Shown piece after piece: positions 55,725 to 64,000 of a stretch of 64,000 nucleotides of DNA. Position 1 is the stretch's first letter. The number at the start of each line of letters is the position of its first letter. Origin of the DNA: Collybia mongolica (taxonomy: Eukaryota; Basidiomycota; Agaricomycetes; Agaricales; Clitocybaceae); assembly GCA_013420905.1 (NCBI GenBank), contig JAAXNY010000001.1:3720001-3784000 (forward strand), read 5' to 3'. The position numbers and the translations under genes are program-made. Under the pieces are notes generated by a model, which was given only the letters and a program-made list of their open reading frames with translations, had not been told where the DNA came from and ran no database searches.

Positions 55725-56428
55725 CCTGTGGTATGGGGGAAAAAAATCAACGCCATTTGTGGCCAACTGCAATCCACACTCCAGTGACCATATATCTGGA
55801 ACTCCCTTTATATATTTGTATAAATATAATTTTGCCCTCAGATAAGCTTGTTTTATTAAAAAAACGCTCAAACGCACGTGGGACAACCTTTTCCGAAACA
55901 ATTGTAAGTCCCGACCATCTGACCCATGAATTCGAACAGCTACTTCGGCCAATAGCCCACAAAATTTCAAAGACCTGGGTGGCTCGATGCGATGTTGGCG
56001 TTGTAGACTGGATTGACTCTCGGCAAGGCCCTGGGCGAGTTCTTTGTCACTTCCTTCCGAGATCTTGACCTGAACAAAGCGCGCAAGGGACAGTTTCAGC
56101 AGTGCCGGAAGTTTTCACTGAAAACATTCCCATCCAATGAATTCTATCCTGTCTTTGTCCTTTGTTGACAGTCCCAGAAAATCCCATTCTCATATCGGCT
56201 AAAGCGTGAAAGTCATGAAGTAGCCACGGCATCATTTCTTCACCAGGGTTTCAACAGAGCTGGTCACAAAGGAATTATTGAGGAGCATGGCCGCGCAGAA
56301 CAATGGGTCATTTGAGTACTCCTTTCGCTATAAGTTCCAGCTGAGACATGACCGTCACCCCCCAATACCCCCGCCCTCATTGAATATTGACGCGTTTCGT
56401 GAAATCTGTCTTCTATTTACAGTTAATC
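55725..56428. other. boundary region between transposon nest and genes
   Basis: CpG content rises from about 55880. Short open frames are present, for example around 56270-56400, but I can name no gene. Confidence 0.35.
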
Positions 56429-56616
56429 ATGTCTTTCTCCGAGCTTGGGCGTGCTGCACAGTACTCCGCTTCGTCGCACTGGCAGGCTGCACACCGTTCC
56501 TTGTGAGTAGTGTCACAACAGTCCTCATCGTGAAGGCGTATTCAATCTCGTCAAGCCCGGGCTCAAGTAGCAATCCCCCAGATACCTACCTCTTGGAAAA
56601 AATGTCCGTATCCTAA
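56429..56616 (+). CDS. possible 39-aa small ORF or spliced uORF
   Basis: Exons 56429-56502 and 56571-56616 (intron 68 nt, GTGAGT donor) join in phase to 39 codons. The ORF ends 17 nt before the start of the zinc-finger gene. It may be an upstream ORF in that gene's leader or a separate tiny protein. No motif was found. Confidence 0.3.
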
Positions 56617-56633
56617 TATGTTGTCTGCGTCCA

Positions 56634-57709
56634 ATGGCTGATAGAATTCAAAGCGTCGAACACGTTCTTGAGCTCCCCGCTGAACAACAAAGCACCGTCA
56701 ACGCTGCATCTAGCGTCGTCAACACTCCTACAACTGAGAAAAATAACAAGAACCCGTATTTAGGGTGGGCACGTTGTCCCACATTCTCTATTCCTCCTGT
56801 AATGTGAGTGCTTCGCGATTCTAAGCGACTAACATTCACCATCTCAAACAGAGCACAGAAGATGGCCGCCGGTAGAACTGGCACCGAAACTTACGAAGGG
56901 TTCTTCTCTAAATTGGAAAGTTCGAAAAGGGCTACTGTCTTCGTCTCTCCAGCTACTGCTGCTGCGGGTGGTTCGTACTATCGACACAACTATGATTTAC
57001 CACTTCGCAAAACTCCCCGATCCTCACCTCATCAGGTATCAGCTGTACCCGTAGCATTCAGGTCCCTTAATACACCGAGATCGTCAAATCAATTGATGGA
57101 CACATTGACCACGCCTCCATCAGAGGATGGTACTGTTGATCCCCGTCTCGTGTGTCCCCCACCTTCATTCACTAGTCACATCGACGTCTCGCACGACCAT
57201 TCGTGAGTGTAGTGTGTTTCGTGAAAAAAAATGCTTATATGATATGCGTTAGAGCTCCCACAACGATAATGCCAAGGCCCCCTCCAGGATTCGAAGTTTC
57301 TTCTGCGGAGAAGGAGCTCATCAAGATGTTCCCAAGCTACTCCCAGAGCATCAAGGTCATCCCTGCCGTAATTTTTTGCAATCGTTGCAAACAAGAAATT
57401 CCAACCGATCCTCAGGCTATATTTCAACATGCTACAATTCATCTCATCAACCCCAAGGAGGACCCGAACAAGTTCGGTTGTTTAGTTGGTAACTGCTGGC
57501 GCAGGCTCCCCCTCCCCCAACTCGGGACCCACGTCGCCGGCCATTTCCAGACCGCTCGCGCCAGCTGCGGATTGTGTGGCTTGGCCTTCGCATCGCCTCA
57601 GTTGGCCCGAGAACATTTGATCTCTCCTTGTAGCCAACTCCAAGATGAACGGACTGCGAACTTCCTCATCACTCGCCCAGCTGTAGGTCGGAAGGCACAG
57701 GAGATATAG
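56634..57709 (+). CDS. C2H2-like zinc-finger protein, 325 aa
   Basis: Three exons (56634-56803, 56852-57202, 57253-57709) join to 325 codons with introns of 48 and 50 nt. The N-terminal half is Ser/Pro/Thr-rich and disordered. The C-terminal half has three finger-like units, at about residues 216-237 (CNRC...HATIH), 250-270 (CLVGNC...HVAGH) and 277-298 (CGLC...HLISPC, last ligand Cys). This suggests a nuclear nucleic-acid-binding protein, such as a transcription regulator. Start ATG 56634 is the first in frame and leaves a 56-codon first exon. No stops or shifts are present, and the base composition is like the neighbouring genes. Confidence 0.7.
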
Positions 57710-57961
57710 TATCCGTCAGGCTGTTGTTATCTCGCTTATGCGACACATCGTTCCTCCACCAATGGGGCGACTCGGTCAAACTCGTTTCGCTCGCGGCTGA
57801 GCACCTTTGATTTCGGCAGTACGCATTGCTAAAGTTTACATTCTGATTCCCTGCTGAGCTGGGCTCAGTACCACACTCGTTATAAGGCCTCATTATATAA
57901 TTGATTGGTCACCATAGGGTGTTGTATCAGCTATATTAATTCATTTTATGACTCACTCATC
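57710..57961. other. 3' intergenic region
   Basis: Two genes converge here. No further feature was found. Confidence 0.4.
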
Positions 57962-59015
57962 CTACCTGACCTCAACTTTCCTGCTGGCCCAGTCTTCTCT
58001 CAGGCTCGCCTCCACGAGGCTATTGAGTTCTTTTGCCTTCTGCACAGTAACATTGACGATCCGTAAAACTTCATCAACGGGGAGTGGGACTCCGCCCAAT
58101 TTTTGTACCACACAGAGCTCGCGTTGAGCGTTCAAAGAAATTGAGAAAAGTCCGGCGCTCAACCTTTGTTCGAGTTGTGTAGGATCAAGGACAGGAGGTG
58201 TGTCAGGATCAGGGAAGAAGGCGAATGTAAAGCAAAAAGGGGTGTGGTGGATTGATAACGGGACGGGTGCACGCTCGGATGGCAGATGCTGCATATGAGT
58301 TGTGGTCAGGAATAGTTGCAACAGGTAGGAATAGTACAGGAGACGGACTATTGTCACTTCATCACCGATAACTTCTACATCTGGCCTTCTGAAATGTTTC
58401 AGAGCCACCATTCCAGCTAAACAAGCACAATCAAGCATGTTCCCCGCGTCCGCCAGGAAGTGCAACGTAAGTCGTATGTGCCATACCTGTCGAAAATCAG
58501 CAAAGAAATGATGAGACGGAAATCTTACCCTCTGTCCAGCTAGAATGCACAAAGATTCCTTGTCGACCGCGTCACTCCGTCTGAGGACCTTGTCAAGCAT
58601 TCGAGTGATCGTCACCTCTTCTTCAGAAGGCCTAATATATACATAAGTTCTCGTTTGTTTGGGCGTCCTGAGCACGTACCTACCGACCAGATTCATATTC
58701 ACTTGACGCCATTGGCGAAATCTCCGAGTGGATAGTGATCAACCCTTCAAACGGCCGTTCAGGTGGAGGCTTCACCATCTTTGCATCGACTTGTGCCATG
58801 ACACTAGGTACTAAAGATAAGACCATAGGTAAATGACTCAAACCCTCAACACACCGTGTTTTTCCAAGGGAACATTCGACCCATCCAAGCTCTGAACCAA
58901 ACGTTAGTATCGGAGTGCGTGTTTCCAAAGGTAATCGGCCATCGAGTCTCAGGGATTGTTTTAAGGAACTGAAGAGGAATTCCTTCTCTGGTATCGAGGG
59001 TGATGGCGGTCTCAT
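57962..59015 (-). CDS. RRP45: exosome core subunit Rrp45 (RNase PH fold)
   Basis: Exons 59015-58855, 58803-58684, 58631-58529 and 58486-57962 join in phase. The last may hold one more 60-nt intron (58289-58348, donor GTCCGT) that leaves the frame open either way, giving 282 or 302 residues. Rrp45 (EXOSC9) is one of six RNase PH-like ring proteins of the RNA exosome, which trims and degrades RNA 3' ends in nucleus and cytoplasm. Visible hallmarks are LRLDGR near residue 24, FGSELGWVECSLGKT, RPFEGLITIHSEISPMAS, LDKVLRRSDAVD, LCILAGQRVW and the C-terminal APVPLSIHHTPFC. The gene starts 113 bp from TRM112 on the other strand, so the two share a bidirectional promoter. It is intact and is likely a host gene. 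Confidence 0.92.
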
Positions 59016-59128
59016 AGTCGTGGACAAGAAGTTGGGTTTTATTTGGCTACAGGCTAAGATTTACCAACGGATCGCGCATCGGGATTGCGATCACTTTTGT
59101 TTTCGGGTTTTCTTCAGCCCCCACTGCC
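59016..59128. promoter_or_regulatory. shared divergent promoter of RRP45 and TRM112
   Basis: Only 113 bp separate the two start codons, so both promoters must overlap. No clear TATA box was found. Confidence 0.6.
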
Positions 59129-59667
59129 ATGGTCCGTCTAATAACGCACAATTTGCTCGCCTGCCATGTAAAGGGATGCAATACAAACAACTTCCCTCTT
59201 CAATTCAAAGACGTACAGATCGAGTTGCGGGAGGCCGAGTTCAATCCCGATTTTTTAAAAGGCTTCATACCAAAGCTTGAATGGAAAGCGTTGGTTGACA
59301 CTGCCAGACAGGTACCCATCAACATTTGTCGTGACTTTATGGACTGATCTATCCCTTTTATTAGCTCGGTGACACAACGTTACCGTTAGAACAGCCGGAG
59401 ATGCTTGACGATGACTTTCTGAAGAACCTGCACCATGTTTTACTTGAAGTATGTTATGGTTGATCGCTCAGCAATTGTATGTCCAAGCTCACTTCTACCG
59501 TTCTCGGTAGATCCACGTTGAAGAAGGGATTATGACCTGTTCTAATTGCAAACATGAGTATCCTGTTTCGAACGGCATACCGAATATGGTCAGTTTCAAT
59601 TTGGCATATACATGAATCTTTACTCAGATCCTACTTATAGCTCTTAGCTGAGCATGAAATAGGCTAA
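59129..59667 (+). CDS. TRM112: Trm112, methyltransferase activator, 123 aa
   Basis: Exons 59129-59311, 59365-59448, 59511-59588 and 59641-59667 join to 123 codons, the usual length. Trm112 is a small zinc-binding partner that stabilises several methyltransferases acting on tRNA, rRNA and the release factor eRF1. The N-terminal MVRLITHNLL and the zinc ligands CHVKGC (about residues 11-16) and CSNC (about residue 98) are diagnostic, as are EYPVSNGIPNML and a short end. Introns are 53, 62 and 52 nt. It is divergent from RRP45 and convergent with the peroxidase gene. The sequence is intact. Confidence 0.95.
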
Positions 59668-59869
59668 AGTCATGTTGACTTCAAAAATCAAATTTAATGG
59701 AATGTTTCTTTGCCACTTCTACCATGACCATTGAAACAAGGCCTTGCCTTCCAGTAAGTCTAATCTCAAACATTGAAACACTTGGAAATTAACCATAATA
59801 AGGTGCTAATGAGATAAATCAGGAGATCGTAGGCATACTATTATTCCAGCTAAGATGATTGCGCTAAGC

Positions 59870-61692
59870 TTAAGCCGCCGTTGCTATCGTTTTCCTCAAT
59901 CCCTTCAAAGATGGGGAGAAGAAATATTCTCCCCCGCGGGAAACGACAAATTCAGGCATGGCGAGCTCTGTACCTGGATTGTTGGGGTCTGTACCAATCA
60001 GTTTTCGGTCGCCTTGGCCAATTAGAGGGTCCAATCTTCCAAACTGCGTTTAATATTGAGAAGTTAAGTTACTCAAGATGAACCTACCCAGGAACCAAAC
60101 CAATAGGTCCCCCACCGGGGGGGAATTTAGGGTTATTGGCCCAGCCTAGAAGAGGAGCTGAGTCAGCGATGCTCAAGCGAGTGGAACAGCATTTTACTCT
60201 TCTGGAGGAAGGCAAATCCAGTTTCGATACTGGTTTGGTAACACGCAAAGAGGAGTCCACGGTCCTCGATGGTCTTTCCAGCTTTCCGTTCCTCCCTTGT
60301 CACCTCTGGCCCAAATTGAATACCACGACGAGTGATCCTGTTCTTCTGAAGTGACTGGGGGTTGGTTGGTAGATCTTCAAGATCTGCACGCGGATTGGTC
60401 TTGCGGACGTGTGCGGCAAAAGGACATATCTTTTGGAAGTTTCCCTCTGCAGCAAACCGGAAGTCGTTGTTCCTGTTAAATGACGTACGTTCATTACTGA
60501 TCCAGTGCACCGGCAAATGGCTTACTCATGAGGGTTGTTTGCTATTTCTGGATCGTCTTTGAACGGTGCCAGGTCAATGGGTGTACCTGTAAACTGACTC
60601 TTGAGTTCCTGTGGAATTGAACTTGAAATGGAAAATGGACAAACCGCTCTTCCACCGACCAACAAGCCTTGCACCCAAGAGTTCACTACCCTCCTCGGGT
60701 GTGAGGCCCGCCAGAGGAACTGGATTATCTCTGAGGAAATTATCAAACTCAAGGACATTCTGGAAAAGGTAACGGAAAGCCAGAAAACTGCCATCAACAA
60801 CCCAAGAGGCTCTTTTTGACATATCTGGGTCCCCCTCATGGCCCAGGATAAGCGCGCCAGATTGGATCTGTTTGGGGCCTGGTCGGGGGTTCTCGTCAAA
60901 GCCAATGACCGAAGGGTTTGAGATTCCATCCAAGAATCCGAAGCTTTTGGACAGGTGCATTAGATGTAGAACAAAAGAAATCTGAGTGTTCGTACTGCTC
61001 ATGACCAGCTTCTTTGCCTGGCCGGACGTCTCCTACAATGCTTTTAACTTCTTGGATTGATGCTTCCGCAGCGCCAACACCAAAGATGTCCTTAACCTGT
61101 TGCATTTTCTTGTTGACGGATTTGTGGCTTTCCCCAGAAACGAAGATCACGGCATGAATATCCTGTAGAAACGCAGGATCCCAGTCTGGAACGAAATTAT
61201 CTTGTTCGCCAGTCCCATTATCGTGAAGGTCAAAAGCGTCCGCCCGTTGACCTTTCTGGAAGTCACCGTCAGCTAGGGTCGAGTCGTCGACTCCCATCTA
61301 TATAGATATAAGCAGTTTAAATTCCTGGCGTTTCCCATCGATTCTCTTGGACGAACCTGCACAAACCCTTTGTGAGAGAAGGCGACATTGACACTAGCCA
61401 TAGGGATCAAGGTTTTGTCCCCCTTCTTCTTGTGATCTTCAACCGTCTTTCGGTCTTTGAGTACCTGGGCGGTGGTCTTGACTAAAGGTACGAATTGGAC
61501 GAGCTGACTTCTGAATAGTTTCACATCGGTGATTTGGAAGAAGAAATACGTCTGCGTCTTCTTGAGGACGCCGCTCCTAAATATTCATGTCAGCACAATG
61601 TTTGAATGCTTTTTAAAAATCCTTCACAGGATGTCGCCTTGAATGTTGTCGAGGTCCAAAGGAAAAGGTGCAGGGATTGGTTGCTGAGACAT
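59870..61692 (-). CDS. DyP-type heme peroxidase, 481 aa
   Basis: Eight exons (61692-61628, 61576-61357, 61297-60996, 60943-60645, 60586-60526, 60472-60198, 60145-60088, 60035-59870) keep one frame of 481 codons, with introns of 51-59 nt. Dye-decolorising peroxidases use H2O2 to oxidise dyes and phenolic or lignin-like compounds. Hallmarks are FGFLDGISNP at about residue 197 (catalytic Asp of the GXXDG motif), GARLVGRWKSG (distal Arg), CPFAAHVRKTNPR at about 332-344 (proximal heme His), RRGIQFGPEVT and the C-terminal SRGGEYFFSPS. No signal peptide is obvious at the N-terminus, although some DyPs are secreted after processing. It is intact and supports a wood- or litter-associated basidiomycete. 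Confidence 0.93.
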
Positions 61693-62903
61693 GATAGGAT
61701 GCTTGGCGAGGGAATCAGTATGGATTGTGAGTGATGGATGGGGTGTGACGTACAAGGAGGTTATGTAGTTACGAGCATACAGTGTGTTTGCGTGGTGGCT
61801 TTTATATCAAGGACGGTGCGGTTTCACCGAAGACACAGATAGATCGGCCCACCTCTTACGTGAGTCCAAGAGCTGTGAGTCTGGTTGTAATACAGATATC
61901 AACCGGAGGAGAACCTTCGGGGAGAAAGGAGGAGATTATGAAAGCCCGGGCGCCACGGGTGTTTCGGCACACAAAATGGAGAGAGCATCACTAAACATGG
62001 AGCGATAGCAGACGGAGAGTCTTTGGATATTAAGGAGGATCGTAAATGCGTTGCAAGGCGATTTTGCATATATTTTGACGAATAATACAATGCGAAATGA
62101 ACTTCTCGAATCGCGTTCCGCTATTTATAGATGACGGCGGGGTTCCCATATAAATTTTCAGCGCCACGCATCAAGCGCCACTACTGGAGAACGAAGTAAA
62201 TGGGTCGACTAAATGCGAGGCGGCCATCATAATTTCATACCATCGGATAGTCATTGGCTGCGGGGGTAGAAAGGCGATGCAACTTGACGGAGAGTATGAA
62301 AGTGCGCGTGCAGAGACAATCTCCGAAGTCCGAACAGGACGGTGAGATTTGCTCCAGTGGTGGTATCGCGTTGGGCAACTCTCCCAAGGTCTCCAAGAAT
62401 AGGCAGCATCCGAAAGGCTCCAAGGACGACTGCTTTTGAATATCGCTATATCCTCCGCAGAAATACATCCACAATGCTAAATTATCGCAACTCTAAAGGG
62501 GATGTTGTCCGCCATTCAAGGAGTACAGTGCCCGAGGGGTCCCTCAGCGAATGAAATGTTCCATACCTTCTGCTGACTATCGAACGCCCAGTTCAAACTG
62601 GACAGCCTGTTATCACGTGGAACCGAATTACAAGGTAACTGGGCTGAAGATGGATTTTTTGGCCTGTGAAACGGGCGCCGTTGACAGGCAGGCGTTGCGG
62701 AATGACATGACCATGCCGTTGAGGACTTATAGGAGGCTTGAAGGAAACTTCGTCTAGGGGGACAGGATCAGGTCACCTGCACGGCAGACTCCGCGACTTG
62801 GATCGAAAAATCTCATCTCCGCGAACACTTATCAGCTCAGTCATTGTAGTGGCTCTGGTAGGGCGCTCACTCAACATCTCAGCAATATTCCAGCAAAAAC
62901 AAC
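61693..62903. other. intergenic region between two divergent genes
   Basis: The stretch holds the promoters of the peroxidase (leftward) and of the nucleotidyltransferase-like gene (rightward). TATAAATT-like and TTTATATC words are near 61800 and 62150. Open frames here look like chance. Confidence 0.4.
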
Positions 62904-64000
62904 ATGGAGGATACCGATATAAATCCTTCAATAGATCCCTATTCTGTTCTAAGGCGCGCAAACCCAACAAGTAATAGAATCGTCGTAACAACATCCCGAG
63001 AATACCAAGAAGATGCCGCTCGTAACCTGTCTAGTCATCTCGATCGGTTGGACTGTCCCCATGCTTTCATTGGTGGCTTTGCGTGGTCACTACTGGGTAG
63101 CTCCCGCCCAACTGAAATAAGTCATCACAATTTTCAAAAAATCAAAAAAATCAATTCGATATATTTACCAATCGAATTTCTGCTCTTCCACATATGTTGG
63201 AACTGATCCACTAACGATTCAAACCAACACGATATCGACGTTCTTGTTCAACCCCGTGGTATGGAGATCGAGGAGCTTCGTAAACGAATCTCCAGAATCG
63301 ATTGCCATTATGCGGAGTCTTCTCTATTCAAGTTTTATTTTCTCCGAGTGAGCTCTTCTTGCTTCATACGTTGATGTTGAAGTTTGATTTGGGGAGCGAT
63401 TGCCTCCCTTTAAATGTAGGAAGTTCCACAAGGTATCATCGATACAAACCTCAGTAGCGAGGACCGAATACGCCAGGGGCGCGATCGTGTACTGATCGAA
63501 ACACTAGGCACGGGCACGGTTGGTTTGCCAACTACGGCAACCCCAATATTTCATTCGCCCCTATGTGAGTGTCCAAATCTGCCTCCATTATAATTAACGT
63601 CATCAAAGAATTAGCACTGGTTCCAATCCTTCATCCTAGCGTATTAATACTCACCAAACTTCAGCGATGGTGTCGCTTCTACACATCTTCGAGGCCCAAA
63701 ACGAGAGTGAAATCCATGTCGGATAAAGCTGATATCGACTATATTCTTGAATGGCTTCGAGAAAACAACGTCTTCATTGCCTTTGATCAATACAGCGGGA
63801 AATCTAGGGAGGACCTTCTCAGACTTGTGAGGATCTTTTGGGATAAGAAGCTGTATGATGGTGATGAAGAGTTCAGTGATGTGATAAGGGCCGTTCTAGC
63901 AGATGATGACCTCAAGGAAATTGTGAACGCTCGGGAGGAGGAGGGAAATTTAGTCGAGAAAGCGCTGAATGTTGATAATTCAACTCTCACAGAAGGGACT
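62904..64000 (+). CDS. nucleotidyltransferase-fold protein, 3' end outside window
   Basis: Exons 62904-63116, 63231-63347, 63420-63564 and 63615 onward keep one frame. The N-terminal segment FIGGFAWSLLGSSRPTE joined to DIDVLVQP has the GG...T.DID layout of the nucleotidyltransferase fold (a GG/GS pair plus two metal-binding Asp), seen in a variety of uncharacterised fungal proteins. A helical region with LQRWCRFYT and DYILEWLREN follows and runs off the window. To join the two halves of the motif, the first intron must run from ATAAGT to CAC (63117-63230), since no AG exists before the second exon. The other introns are ordinary GT-AG (72 and 50 nt). The substrate is unknown. Confidence 0.7.

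Overview
The window looks like a chromosome segment of a filamentous basidiomycete, most likely an Agaricomycete. The intact genes carry many short introns (about 42-72 nt) with GT-AG ends and CTRAY-type branch points. They include an exosome subunit, Trm112, a DyP-type peroxidase and a C2H2-like zinc-finger protein. The mobile-element set is also typical: Tnp2-type CACTA elements, Ty3/Gypsy elements with and without a chromodomain integrase, Helitrons, Tc1/mariner and hAT.

Positions 1 to about 55,850 form a transposable-element nest. An LTR (37-1254) leads into a decayed Ty3/Gypsy gag-pol that is split between protease and reverse transcriptase by an 11,173-bp CACTA-type element (4716-15888, CACTG ends, ATAC target duplication). 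That element holds three genes that can be modelled without a break: a 1063-aa Tnp2-like transposase, a divergent Spt5-like NGN/KOW protein (5' end unresolved) and a 232-aa coiled-coil/acidic protein. It also has subterminal tandem repeats at both ends, a long palindrome between its divergent genes and a small hAT derivative inserted in it. Past the CACTA element the Gypsy pol resumes (15889-19615). It is followed by about 8 kb carrying two multi-exon genes on the opposite strand (19762-21138 and 21829-28003), the second with a Zn2Cys6-like cysteine cluster. A small CACTA-like element and an inverted solo LTR have inserted into that second gene, and the LTR itself holds an intact Tc1/mariner copy. 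A polypurine tract and another LTR (28454-29674) follow.

From 29.7 to 55.8 kb the DNA is older, and several of its repeat copies are visibly CpG-depleted. It holds a degenerate tandem array, an intact 610-aa low-complexity gene (33735-35808), a LINE endonuclease scrap, and an LTR copy split by a complete but mutated chromodomain Gypsy element (37763-44675, GTGTT duplication, extra zinc-knuckle ORF). Further right are a decayed spliced gene (46.66-48.6 kb), a Copia remnant with an hAT-type MITE, and Helitrons joined end to end (50126-52358, 52359-54697, then a third 5' end).

From about 56.4 kb the window is compact and gene-like: a zinc-finger gene, RRP45 and TRM112 head to head, a DyP peroxidase, and the 5' part of a nucleotidyltransferase-fold gene that runs off the end and appears to need an AT-AC intron. 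Exon models were derived by hand from splice signals and phase, so they are predictions. No tRNA, rRNA or CRISPR array was seen.
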